From Seriola aureovittata (Eukaryota > Chordata > Actinopteri > Carangiformes > Carangidae), in assembly GCF_021018895.1 (NCBI RefSeq), contig NC_079384.1, positions 8,550,140-8,614,139 on the forward strand: a DNA stretch of 64,000 bases, in the 5' to 3' direction. Within the stretch, counting starts at the first letter, position 1, and each line of letters begins with the position of its first letter. The position numbers and the translations under genes are program-made. Shown here piece after piece: positions 12,701 to 24,550 of the stretch. The notes beneath the pieces are model-generated. The model was given only the letters and a program-made list of their open reading frames with translations. It was not told where the DNA came from and did no database searches.

Positions 12701-15609
12701 GAGATTCCAAGGAAATCCACGCTGCTGAATTACCAGAAGAGGTGGAGAGCAAAGAGTTGGAGAGCCTTAAAAACAGTGGTGCTGGAGGTGACTATTTAAT
12801 GCTGAGGGAGCAAATGAAAGAGGAACGAGAAAACACAGAAGATATTGAGAAGGAGCACACTGGAATACTGCACCTCACAGATACTGGATTACCACAAGAA
12901 ACAGAGGAGCTGCTTGTTGAACCAGCAACTGAAGAATCGGGACACTTATTTGAGGAAGAGGAAGGAAAATTATTGGACAGTTCGAAGATGGGAATGGAAC
13001 ACTCAGAAAAGCACTTTGAGACGCATGTGGGTGTAACAGGTGAGACAACAAAAGAGCTGCAAGATGTGACTGAAGAGCTGTTGGTTGAATTTGAAAAAGA
13101 TGAAGGGTTAAGTGCTGAAGATGGCTGTGAGACAACAGGAGCCATAGCAGCAGAGGATTCGGTGGTCGGATTTGCAGATGAAACATTAAAAATGCTTGAG
13201 GCTGAAGTACAGAATATGACCAGGACAGCGTTCTTTCAAGAAGAAGAAGATACCATAAACTTTGAACAAAACAGCAACATGACTCCTAGTTTACTAGAAG
13301 ACATTGTTGAATGTGGATTCATGAAAGAGCCAGTTGAGACTGAGCCTAAATTACTTGAAGATAGAACTGTGGAAATGCAAGATGCAGGGATAGATACGGA
13401 AGAACCAGGTTATGGAGTTGAGGAGGAAGAAGTAGAAGATGAAATTCAGAGCAACAATGAGATGGAGTTTTTCAGTCCAGAGGTTGTGGGAATGGCAGCT
13501 GGTCCAGCCACAGAAAAAAACACAGATAATTTGTTTGGAGAATCTGAAATATCTAGAACGGATGAGTCGCTGGAGACAAAAGATCAACTATCAGACGAAG
13601 CATTTGGGATGAGCAAGAGGGAGATGTTAACAGATACTGAAGCAGTGGGTGAATTAATGACAATCGAGTCCAGGCCAAAAGATTTGACTTTGATAGCAAT
13701 AACAGAAATGGCAAAGCATGTGACAGAATCAGAGGGGAGTTATCCTGAAGAAACAAGTAGCTCAGTCAGTCAAGATGTGATTGATCAAGAAATCCTCGAC
13801 TTGTGGATACAGACGGCATCATTAAAAGACACGAATGACATGGAACAACAAGAGGGGCCTGAACCTGGACAACAAATGGACACGAAAATAGAGCCATCAA
13901 ATGAGGAACAAGATGAAATGCCGTCGGTGCAGGCAGAGAAGGAGAAAGAGAAGCTTGTGGAGTCAAATTCAGGGGAATCTGGATTATTGAGTGATGCTGA
14001 AATGTCTTCATCAACAGCAGAGTCAGGATTTTCGGACCAGTCTGTCAGTGAATGGGACACAAACCAAAGTGACACCCATCTGCTGAAATCGACCAGCACT
14101 GGCTCATTTCAAGGCATCTATGACAAGTTGGCTAGTATGTCAGAATCAGCAGACATCTCTGAATTGTCTACACAACAACCCAACTCTGAATCTCAGCATA
14201 TATTGATGGAGGAAGCAGTGGAGGCAGGACAATCTGATCTGACAGAGAAGGAATCAAGTGCTGAGACTGGATTTCCCTCTGATTCAGGAGTAATATCATC
14301 AGAAGCTGGACATCTAAATCAGGAATCGGACGAATCGCAAGAAAAAACGGATGAAGAACAAGTTGAATCGGCGATGACTGAAACAGGATCACAGGAAGAA
14401 ACTGATGCTGAGGTAGTGGACCGATCATGGAGAACTGACTGGAAAGACACTGAAGAAGCAGACGTTGAGGCCAAAATGGGCTCACTCTTCAAAGACGAGA
14501 AAACTAAAGTTGAAGATGCGCCTCTTGAGGTGACTGAGTCAGACTCTCCAGATGAAATCAAACATGCTGAATCAGGACGATCTAGAAGTGGCTCAGATGC
14601 TTCATCGCAGGATGAAATCATGCTGACAGAATCACAAGACGACGCCTGTACTGAATCCAAGAAGCTGTTGAAGTTGCCCTCACTGGACAAACCACAGCCC
14701 GGATGGTCAGAAGATATTGCTGAATCACTGCTCGAGCTAAACCGGGCTGAGGATACAGAACAGACGACAACTAAACCTGAGGATCAGACTGAGGTATTGT
14801 TTCCAAATTCACATTTAATCATAAAATGTCTTAGTAAATCAGTATTCGAAACCATACAGAGATGGTGTGAATTCAGATGTATTTGTCATTGCAGGTGGAT
14901 GTATCTTCACTGGACTTCTCTGCGCAAAGATCAAGAATTGCTGTTAAAAACCCTCATGTAAGGCCACCCAAAGATCCCCGTTCCCTGCTAAATATGCCCT
15001 CGCTGGATCCCACACCCTCCTCACATCTGCCAGTCAGAGCACCTATAGGTGTGCCTTTGGGAGGCATGGGCATTGGAATAAAACTGCCTGGTAGGTCACT
15101 TACTGTTATTTATCCTGAGTTTTTCATGTCTGGTTATTTTCCATAATCTGTAATTAATGTCACACATTTTTGTTTTTTAGGGCTTGGTGCAGGTTTTCCT
15201 GTTTTAAAAAAGACACGTGTGGTGAGAGAAGACAAAAGCTCAGAAAGCTCACAGGTACTATTACTAGTCTTTTAAAATCACTTGCCTCTCATGTTGAGGG
15301 GGATATATCATTGAAATGTCACTACATCAACAGGAACCTGAGTCAAAGTCAGAGGAGAAGAGTGACACTCCCAAACAAGATGAGGCACAACACAGACCTA
15401 AATGGATGCCACCAAGACAACCAGGGTAAAAAAAGAGTATTGACATTATTACTGTATATATATATATTCTCTGTATATATATATATTCTCTTTTTCTCTT
15501 TTGTGTTCAGATATTTTCTAATTCTTACTTTTATAAATGTTACCCCAGATTTGGAAATCCACTCATGTCTGAACTGAAGTCCAAACTGAAGAAAACCACA
15601 AAAGAGTGA
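9490..15609 (+). CDS. apobr: apolipoprotein B receptor-like, very acidic protein
   Basis: Seven exons join in frame: 9490-9543, 10601-10693, 11029-14793, 14895-15090, 15181-15254, 15334-15425, 15549-15609, giving 1444 codons plus stop. The first ATG has A at -3 and G at +4, and the first three exons are all phase 0. An in-frame TAG at 11026 forces the 11029 acceptor. The 3.8-kb exon encodes a Glu/Asp/Ser-rich, probably disordered chain with no membrane helix. The C-terminus is basic and conserved-looking: QRSRIAVKNP, a Gly-rich stretch (PLGGMGIGIKLPGLGAGF), then PGFGNPLMSELKSKLKK. This resembles the end of mammalian APOBR, which also has one giant Glu-rich exon. APOBR neighbours EIF3C in human 16p11.2, as here. 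APOBR binds apoB-48 lipoproteins in macrophages; that role in fish is inferred. The name rests on the C-terminus, composition and synteny. Confidence 0.65.
9681..9836 (+). repeat. CT and CA microsatellites in apobr intron 1
   Basis: A long (TC)n tract at about 9689-9742 is followed by CA tracts near 9748-9762 and 9809-9834, with CT-rich sequence between. The overlapping open frames here are products of the repeat. Confidence 0.9.
9881..9948 (+). repeat. teleost interspersed-repeat 3' tail
   Basis: The segment ends with AGTGCTATACCAATAAAG followed by TTTGATTGATT, a tail found at very high copy in fish genomes (SINE/LINE-derived). A related copy in the opposite orientation lies at 49951-50030. 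Confidence 0.6.
15462..15491 (+). repeat. tandem TA-rich repeat in apobr intron
   Basis: A unit of about 18 bases, a TA run followed by TTCTCT, is present twice in tandem shortly upstream of the last apobr exon. Confidence 0.7.
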
Positions 15610-15733
15610 AAAAAATATGAATTGTAATGCATTGTGTGAATATTTGATTATATGATACAAATGGCTTTATTTTTGATGTATTTATCAAACTGAATACAGT
15701 GATGAGATGTTCATATTCTATGTTAAAGTTCTG

Positions 15734-15739
15734 TAATAA
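15734..15739 (+). terminator. apobr: polyadenylation signal of apobr
   Basis: An AATAAA hexamer (in gtaataaatttg) about 125 bases after the apobr stop codon; coordinate good to a base or two. Confidence 0.55.
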
Positions 15740-15759
15740 ATTTGAGCTGAAAAACATGT

Positions 15760-16620
15760 TTTTTTTTCTTATACAGTCAAAAAGTGGTAATACTCGGCTT
15801 TGCTGGGTTGTTAACACACACGTCACTCTAGCCTCAAAATGTCAATCAGTCAAACATTACACAAGAACAAAAGACAAACAACACACTTTTGAAGTTTAAT
15901 CAGTTCAGGGAGCACCAAACACAAAAAGCAAGATACTGAGACATCTGATAGTATGATGTATGATTGAATGAAAAATCTCAGTTTAACATTTATCCTACAG
16001 ATGAACGACCGATTAAAGGAAACACAGACATAAAGTGTCTTCATAACCTATTGGGTCACACTGAGCCTCCAGATCAAAAGCTTCATTACTCCTTGACATA
16101 TAGCTGTGAAACCTGACTACAGTGATGAAATCAACTAGATATCCTCTATTTTGTGTTTCAGTGGTGGTGGTTGAGAGCACTATCTAACATGTTAGTCCAA
16201 AGTCTACCATCAAGTTGAGACCTAGTGATTGTGACAGCTACGGTAAATAACTAACAAAATTTTCATCAAAGCACTGTGTTGTATTTGGGAACAACTTTTT
16301 TTTTCACTTTTTCGTATTAGTATTAATAGTATTATTATGCAGAGAGACTCAGTGAGTATGTCATTGTTCTGTTTTGATCCCTCGGTTCCCAAATAAGGCC
16401 TATGAGGTGCAAAAGGATATAATAAATTATTGAAGTGTCACAGTGAAGACCCTGGCTGTGTTCACGACTGAGTGCAGATGAGAAAAACAAACTAGATCTA
16501 CTTTGTTGCTCTATTACAAGAAAGCATTAAATATTTAAAACATAGTTTCACTGACAATAGGTGTCAGTGTTGTCCCACCGTATGGATATCACTCACTCTT
16601 AAATACGCGAAGAAGAAGAA
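15760..16620. other. intergenic region, apobr to the cell-cycle-type gene
   Basis: AT-rich with nothing coding that I can support. It ends in an AGAAGA-repeat-like purine stretch just before the CCAAT boxes of the next gene. Confidence 0.5.
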
Positions 16621-16630
16621 GAATCTTCAG

Positions 16631-16690
16631 CTGTGATTGGCTGGAATCATCCAATGAGCGAGAAGAAAATGCTATTTGAACTAGAGTGGC
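16631..16690 (+). promoter_or_regulatory. CCAAT/CHR-type cell-cycle promoter
   Basis: Two CCAAT boxes in opposite orientation (ATTGG at 16636-16640, CCAAT at 16651-16655) are followed by TTTGAA at 16675-16680. This combination of NF-Y sites plus a CHR element is typical of G2/M genes bound by DREAM/MMB. It sits just upstream of the apparent first exon, which ends at 16834. Cell-cycle control is inferred from the motifs only. Confidence 0.5.
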
Positions 16691-16699
16691 GGACCTCGG

Positions 16700-16834
16700 T
16701 TTTCTTGAACTTTTCGCTGCTATTTTGACATGCCGTTGATATTAGTGTGTCATTTAACAGGCTCGAGTCTCCAGTAAACTATTTCAGATACTTTCACAGA
16801 CATAACATCCACCAAGAAGTGCCAGCTGAAATAG
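16700..16834 (+). other. 5' UTR exon of the cell-cycle-type gene
   Basis: A transcript start near 16700 is inferred from the promoter motifs. The exon ends at a consensus donor (ATAG|gtaagt) at 16834. The next exon starts at 17397 after ccacag and contains a five-codon upstream ORF before the main ATG. Confidence 0.5.
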
Positions 16835-17530
16835 GTAAGTCAAAGCTGTCTCCAATCTACTGACGTTAACGTTACCAAGTTAACATTAGCTTAGCGTCGT
16901 TCGGGACCTACTTGACATCGTTACTGTCACCTCTCAACATGAAACTTGACAAAACAACATCCGTTAATGTTTTTTTTTTAAGACTTTCCTGAGACTGACA
17001 TGTGTATGTTATGTGCACCGTCTGTGACCCCTCTCTGCTGGCTGCAGTTATTATATCAAGCTAGCGTTATATTGTAAATTCATAACTAACATTAGACCAG
17101 CAGCTCCAGTGGTACACAACGTACTACTAACGGTTGATCATCATGTATTGTCATCTAGATGAATAACTTCGTAGAAGTGGATGACACAAGTGTTAAACTG
17201 CTTGCTGTTTTTACTAACAAGTCTGTCTGTTGTTTAAAATGTTATGTTTTTACTTCAACTGTCACTAACATAATCCTGTGATGAAGCTATTTAATATAAT
17301 CTCAGAGCTGTCAATAATTGTGGCATATTGTCACAGTGTAGGTGTACATGATCTTATGTCAAAGTAAAGATGTTTTGTATGACTTTTAATCCACAGGTCG
17401 CAGGCAGGGAGAGTCTGAGGGGACACCTGGAAAAACATGTGTCAGGAAGTCTGAGTATTGCGTCCTGTCTCCAAAAGAACAAACAAATCCTTTTTTTCCG
17501 AATATAAAAGAAAAGGAGAAATTGATTAGT

Positions 17531-20500
17531 ATGGCAAGTAAGACAACAGTGCAACCCTCATGTGTTCAAAAAAATCCAGAAGTTGATGAATGTCGTGAAA
17601 ATATTCCACCAGGAGGCACCGCTGCCGTTGGGACTTCAAAGCTCAAGGTCCAAGTAGGAGATGTGATTGAATATTCCTCTGCACAGCCAAGTGGAGAAAA
17701 CAAGCCTCTCTCTGACACTTGCTTCTCTTCAACCCCAGCTCCTGCAAGCAGCAATGGTGGAGTCAAGGCAAAATCACGGATCTCTGGTCTCCAGTCTGCT
17801 CTAACACCCATTTTAAAATACTTAAACATTGGCAATAAAGGTTCATCACCAGAGCCTTTAAAACGTGGAAACAATCCTCGTCTCAGTGTTCCCTTTTGTG
17901 TTACCACAGCAGATTGTCAAAATTCAACTGGAGGCTCTCGTCAAAATCCCAACTCTGATTTATCCAGTAGCCATTCTGGGCGATCACTAAATGATGAGGT
18001 TGCTCCTATGTGCTGGCTGTATGATGAACAGTTGCCAGAAATTACTCTCCTTAATGATACATGTGATTCCACAATGCAAATGACTAGAAATGATTCTGCT
18101 CTTCCTGACAGCATGCCTGCAACACCTGTAAAAACTTGGACTGTGAACAGCACATTTCCCACTCTCCAGCCCTCCCAGCTGAGTTCTTCCACCAATATAA
18201 ACACTACCGCTCACAAACCCTGCCCTCAGAATGAGACAGTCAATCCTCTTCAATCTAGTGTCAAAGACAAAAATTCTGAACTCTACCCTCCTGAGCTGCC
18301 GAAACACAATGGGACAACAACTAGTACAGACCTTAATGACAAGATGGTAAACATCCCTGAGAGCATGTATGCTCCTGAGCGCTGGCTGGATGACAGATAT
18401 TTCCCGGAAATTACTCTCCTGGATGTTACACGTGATTCAGAACCATCACCAGGAGCAGAAACATCCCCTATGGAGGCCACACAGGATAATCCCCCAGTGG
18501 ATAGTGTGAAAAACAGGAGGCCTTCATCAGAGATGAGTGGACAAATTGTGGCAGAGCCTGGCAGACTGGACATGATTCAAAGTGAAGAATCGTCAAGTAC
18601 TCTTACTGGCAATGTCACCCAGACCTTAAGCTCTTTTAGTGAGCAATCTGATAAGTGTGTGGAGGAAAACGTCATGAAAGCTTCCTCGGACGTAACTAGG
18701 GATATTTCTATGGGTAGTGTTTTGGAAAGCAGTAGGTCTTCATCGGAACCCTGTGGACAAAACATGGCGAAGAGCCAAACTTCAGATGAGGACACACTTG
18801 GTACCCATCCTGCTAATGTTACTCGTGACATAAGCTCCTCTAGCGACATGTCTGTCCAGTCTGCTGAGACCTCTGATGTGCAGTGTAACACCAGTTTAAA
18901 AAATGTCACCTCTGAGCTTCATGTTAAAACTATGGAGACCTCTAATACTGTGGAAGCTAACAACGAAGAGTTAATTACTACCCATGATGCTGAGTTGACA
19001 GGTATAGTGCCACAACCAAGCCCAGAAACAGCCAAGTCTTCGAACGGCACATTTACCATTGGACAGCCCTCCACCGATTTAAATACTACTGCTCAAATAT
19101 CCTGCCCTCACAATAAGACTCTGGATCTTCCACCATCTAATGGAAACAGACCCAAAGCACAGAGTGAGGCTACAGAGCAGGTTAGTGCAGACTTTAAGAA
19201 CACTACTGAAACTTCACTTATTATGAATCAGAGTAGTTCCGCTGGTAACGCAAGTGGTTCATGTGAAGTGAACAATGCCACTTTTGATAGGCATTCTCTT
19301 CAAAAATCAAGTGGAAATACATATTTAGGGGAAGCCAGTGCTACAAGTGTTTGCCTCCAGAACACTTTCGACAGTAAACCGACCTCTAAACAGAATGGCA
19401 CCATAACTTTGTCAGAAACCAGCTCCAGTGACAGTCACCAGAATACTTTGGACAAGCCCTCTCCTCCTAAAGTCTGTAATCCAACCACTAGCCCAAACGA
19501 TGACACTTCTGAAGGTCATCCTCCTGAACTGCCAAAACAAAATGTAACAACAACTATCACCCCTGAGAGCACGTTTGAAGCTAATTCAGCCGTAGAGGTA
19601 GCTTCTGGAGCTAGTGGACATGAGGCTAAAGATCATTCACACCCAAACCTGCCTGCGACGGACAGTCTTTCCGACGCTTTGGGCCATCAGAGCATGGCTG
19701 TGGAGAGCAACAAAGCAAACGCATTCAATTTGGATGACACCTTAGATTTAAAAGTAGACTCTTTGGTTACTTCCACACCAATGACTAACTCTAAAGTGTT
19801 CCACTTCAGCACCGAACGCGAGGATGGTAAAACCATAGCTGCACAGAAAAAACTGTACGGGTATGGACCCAGTAATCCAGTTGGTCAGGTGCCATCAGAC
19901 GTTCCATCTAACATTGTCTCTGACCGAAAAACGTTCTTGACGCAACCCACTGCTAGGTCCCTTTTGCCTCCTGCGAAAGCTGCATCCCAGCTGTTGAAGT
20001 ACAAGCCAGCCATCATGCCTCTGAGAAGATGTGAGTCGTCGACATCAGGCCTGCCGATGACAAGACAGAGAGCTCAAGCTGAGGTTTTGAAAAACACTGC
20101 AGCTTCCGATGCAGCCCAAGGGGTAGGCTTTGCATATTGAATGTATTTTGGTAATCTAAGTCTAAAAAATGTTGACAGCACCTTCTTTTTAAAGACACAG
20201 ATCAAATTAACTCTGTTGCTCCTGTCAGTTTCATCTGCTAAATCCCCTTTTTTATGATTGAGACAACTGAAAGCGAGCTTTGCCTGTATGTACTGATGAC
20301 AGTTCTCCCCTGTTCTTGTTTTTAAGACCACAGGAATATCAAGCTCCTACAACCTGCGTGCTACAACAACAGGTAGGCAGTATATATTAATGATTTTTAG
20401 AATGAGCTTGGTATTCTAGATAAATGTTTAGGGTTAATTGTTAAAAATATGGGATGAGAACTGTAAGCATTAGTGCACTCTATGAACTTAAAGTTAAAAT

Positions 20501-22712
20501 TTCTTTTATGTAATATTTTTAGACAAAGTTTTTAGTGTCTTTTTACTTAATTTCAGTCTGACTTTTTAGCTATGTACACTGCAAATGGAAGATGCTTGTG
20601 CACACAATATCCACAATTCACACCATCTTCCCTCTGCTGACGTTAGGATCCAATAAGCCGAATTCTGGCTTGCTGAGACCACCGTTGATGGGCATACCAT
20701 CAGGCATCCAGAGAGCTACAGCGGGTCTCAGGCCGCCATCAGCAAGAAGCAACGCACTAACTGCTTCAAGTACCGACAAACTCCATGGGCCTACAGGTAC
20801 TCACTCAGTGGTTCACAGACTCTATGTTTTGACTGTTGATTCTGATAGCCAGTCACAAATAGGAAATCGATATGTGCATAAATGTGACACTTTAAATTAG
20901 ATAGTCTTGCTGTACATATGTACACTATTTCCATACAGTTGTTTTTCTGAGCCCCAGTAATAAACAAGTAAACAAATAATCAAGGATGGAAGAGCTCGCA
21001 AGACAAGCCATGAGTACTTTTTGATTTTTGTTAAATGTGACAAGAAAAAGGGGGAAAAATGCACATTTGCCATTTAAAGCTATTTGTAAGTTTTGCTATT
21101 GCTACATAGCCTGTTGACTTGCTTTATTTTTATGTTATCTTTATTTTATTATTACATCTCATTTACATTAATGTTTTTAACATGTTTTAATGCTCATTTG
21201 TTTTTTTTCTCACTCTTTATGCACCAATAGTTGCTAACCCAGTGACAAGGGCTTCACAACCAAAGAAGCATCCCTTAACCAGGGGTGAAGCTTTGCCAAC
21301 AGCGAAGAAGAAGAAAATGGGTAAATGTTGAGCAGCTGCAAAGGAAATACTGTGATCATAGCTGTTCTTAATTTTTTAAGACTTGCATTGTTAGTATTTG
21401 CACAAAAGCTAGCTAGCATCACCTAAGACTAAAACTTTTTTTTTCTCCTCCTTTCAGATGCTCCCTTACCATCCAGTAGTACCGAAGCTCCAGCATCTTC
21501 CTGTGATCCTGTGAACAGAGCCAAAAACCTGAAACAGCCCACAACCAGTAAGAGACCTGTGCCAGCTAAAACCCAAAGAGATGGTTGGTTGGGATTGTAT
21601 CGTACTGTTCTGTTATGTAGAAAAATTAAGCTGTTTCAGCTGGGATTTATGTACTAGTGAGCTCAGCAACTTGGACTTCTTGACTCTTGTTAGTTACTAA
21701 CCTGCTCTGGTACATGCTTTCAGATACTGCAGTGCCAGCCAGTACTGCTGAAACCATAATAACTTGTGATGCTGCGAGCAGAGCCAGAACCCTGAAACAA
21801 CCTGCAAACAGCCATAGAGGTCTTGGAGCTAAACCCCAAGGCCATGGTAAGTTGGGATTGCTGATATGGGACAGCTAAGGCCCCCGGAAGTCTTACAGGA
21901 CTAATTCAATCAAACCTCTGGCGTAGGATGCTCCATGCATAGGGTGAACATCTGCATAGTAAGATCTGTTGTTGGGTGTATTGTCTTTAGATTGTCTGAA
22001 GGCTGCTAGCGATCATAATGGTCATGATGTACAATCTTTGATCCAGCTATAAGCAAAAGTGGTCATTCATCATTTCTTTATAGATTTTGATTTCTAGTTC
22101 TAAAGCACAAACTGGTGTCTCTGGATAGCAACTACTGCACTAGCACTATCATTACGACATAGTGTTGGCTGGAGGAATAACATAGACAAAGGTATAAATG
22201 AAATGAGGTAGTCGCTATACTACTCCAAAACTGAAAACTAAACAAAAAGTGCAAGATATTTCACAGAGACTTTGTTCACAGTAATGTAATGATTCAAATT
22301 GTATTGCAGGATGTGCCAAATGTGTGGTGCTTGAAGAGCAACTCAAAATAAAATCAGAAGAAATAAGGAGACTGAAAGCAGGTATGAATTGCTACTGTGT
22401 TTTATATCCTAATGAATGTATTAAAATGATTTGGACAACATGCTGTTACATTGTGTAATAAAAACCCTGTGAGTTTTCATCATTTGTACCACTCATTGAA
22501 CATTACCTCAGTCATGACTTTTAATGTTTAATATTTAAAAAATGATTCCCCTCTTTTAGTTTTGAAGTCTCTTTTGTCCAGTCTCATAATTGTGTCAGTA
22601 CCCAAATTTTAATTTATTTTGTGCTAGGTTTTGAATTTTGAATTGTTCATGTTTTTGATTTCCCTCTTTTCCAGAGCTGCTGAAGTACAGTAAACATGGA
22701 GAACAATGCTGA
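17531..22712 (+). CDS. unrecognised Ser/Thr/Asn-rich protein with C-terminal coiled coil
   Basis: Eight exons join in frame: 17531-20122, 20327-20372, 20647-20796, 21231-21320, 21458-21583, 21724-21846, 22310-22381, 22675-22712, giving 1078 codons plus stop. The 2.6-kb first coding exon is low-complexity and repetitive. A block ending PEITLL plus DxTxDS occurs at about 18008-18075 and 18365-18438, and DVTRDIS/NVTRDIS repeats follow. Later exons are basic (KKKK at the end of exon 4, a possible nuclear signal). Exons 5 and 6 are similar to each other. The C-terminus, CVVLEEQLKIKSEEIRRLK then AELLKYS, looks like a short coiled coil. The promoter motifs suggest G2/M expression, so a mitotic or spindle role is possible, but I recognise no family and assign no function. 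Confidence 0.7.
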
Positions 22713-22791
22713 ATGCTCCAATTAAATCCCAATGTGACTATTTAATAATATATCTATAGTTTTTTTGTCAATAATTTTTTTTTTTTTTGTC

Positions 22792-22797
22792 AATAAA
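22792..22797 (+). terminator. polyadenylation signal of the cell-cycle-type gene
   Basis: AATAAA 80 bases after the stop codon, preceded by a T-rich stretch. Confidence 0.6.
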
Positions 22798-23420
22798 TGG
22801 ATTTTAAATATTCTAAAATACTAATTTGTTACACTGCTTAGCTCAGTAAGGTCAATTTGTTGACATGATTTAATGAATGCTATGAAGCTCTTCAGTGTAG
22901 AATAGTGGCTTTGTTTGACCGGGCATAACTTTACTGAAATCTGGTCTGATATGAGATATATAAGAGTCCACAAGACGGTGTAATAAAACATTGTTTTTTC
23001 AACCCGCTGAAATGGACACCAATTATAAATTCAACCATACATATCTTTACAAATACTAAAAGGTTTTGATGAATATTTGCTTGTTATGAGGCTGTAACTA
23101 CTTTTTACACTGCCAGAATAAATATTAAAATATACTGACGAACAATGCTAAAATGAGTATATACTGTATATGTGCATGTAAATGTTGCACTGTTTGTGTT
23201 TATATCTACTAATATGGAGTGAAAAACAAATACTGAAGACATTTGGATCAACTTACTCTTGGACGCCTAACGTGGTCTTTAGAGTTTGTATGTTTGTGAG
23301 ATCTTTGAAATAAATATGCTGAAGGGCTAATTGTGTTTTGCATTTCATAATTATCCTGTGAATTAAGTGAGTCTTTATGGCTGTCATCCATATCAACGGA
23401 ATGGTTTCACATGTAGTCAG

Positions 23421-23435
23421 CCGCTAGGTGGCAAC
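23421..23435 (+). promoter_or_regulatory. CTCF-like site upstream of eif3c
   Basis: CCGCTAGGTGGCAAC closely follows the vertebrate CTCF core (CCGCnnGGnGGCAG). It lies between the cell-cycle-type gene and the eif3c promoter. Binding is inferred from the motif alone. Confidence 0.4.
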
Positions 23436-23514
23436 ATGACCCCGGAGCCTGTGTCCATGGTGAATGTGTAGATCTGCTGTGGACCCTCTCTATGCCTTGT
23501 TGATCTACAGCGCA

Positions 23515-23648
23515 CTTCCTTTCCTGACGCAAGTGCCCGGCAAGGCTGTTGCACGCCTTTATTTTGTGGCCGCTGTACAGCAAAACTGGATTTTATAACG
23601 ACTCAAAGTGGACAGACACACAACGGGATAACTTTTACAAGGACGTAG
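23515..23648 (+). promoter_or_regulatory. eif3c: eif3c transcription start region and 5' UTR exon
   Basis: A pyrimidine run (CTTCCTTTCCTG) at 23515-23526 resembles a 5' TOP start, as in many translation-factor mRNAs. The leader exon ends at TAG|gtaagt (23648) and joins the exon at 24531, which carries the ATG. The exact start site and TOP status are inferred. Confidence 0.4.
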
Positions 23649-24550
23649 GTAAGTTTGCCTCAATGTTTGATTAAAGTATATGATAATTATTCGTTTTAGA
23701 GACGTGTATTCGCCGGTTGCACATGAGGGGAGGCCCGGCGCTCCTGCTCCGGTGATGCTAACGTTAGCATAGCAACAACCCCGCGCCACGTTAGTTCGTG
23801 TTTTATTTTCAGATATAACTCAGTGGTGGCATGTTAATTAATAGACTACTGTATGTTTTGTATCGCATAGATTATTTTTATAAAACGGGGGAATATCTGT
23901 AGCTTGAAATGCATTTGGGTGATCTGTTATATTGTCTGATTGTAGCCGATCCATCTGTCAAAGCTAGATAACGTTTTTCTAAAATGAAGGTTGTTGCATA
24001 TAGCACGTAGCCTACAGACGTAGGATGCTAACTCAACCAGCAGCCCCGTTTACTTTTGTCTGGAAAACTGCACCTTTCACTGGAAGCATGCCAAACTACA
24101 CTTTAAAATGTTTACATTGGCTCTCAAAGTCTCGAAAGTGTGCATTACAGTGACGCATCTCAAACAGACATGCATTTATTTTTGGCTAGCCAAACAACAT
24201 ATATCTTGACAACAGTGCAGTGAATTCTGTTTCTCCCCCGTTATACGTGTCGAAACAGCAACAAACTGTTTTGTGATGTCTCACATAGTCTTGTTCCAGT
24301 CCTAAATGTTAGTTTCGCCAGTTAGTGTGTGTTGGCAATGGTGTTTAAAAACTCTAATGAGTTTATTCAATGATAAGAAAACGAATCTTTATTTACATCT
24401 TATTTATAGTAGTAAGCAAAAACTGCTTCTACAATATCAAATATTCTCATTTCATATTCCATAGATGTCCACAAATCGGCTGTATTTTTGCAAATACCAT
24501 TTCTCACACATGTGTCTTTTGTCTTTACAGATTGACAGCTTTCTTCAGCA

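Noticed and set aside
12305..14690. Several 60-124 codon open frames on the minus strand inside apobr
   Set aside because: Antisense shadows of a long GAA/GAG-rich coding exon; Ser/Leu-rich composition mirrors the acidic sense strand.
15170..15577. 135-codon plus-strand open frame over the last apobr exons
   Set aside because: It runs through introns in a different frame from the spliced apobr exons and includes a TA repeat.
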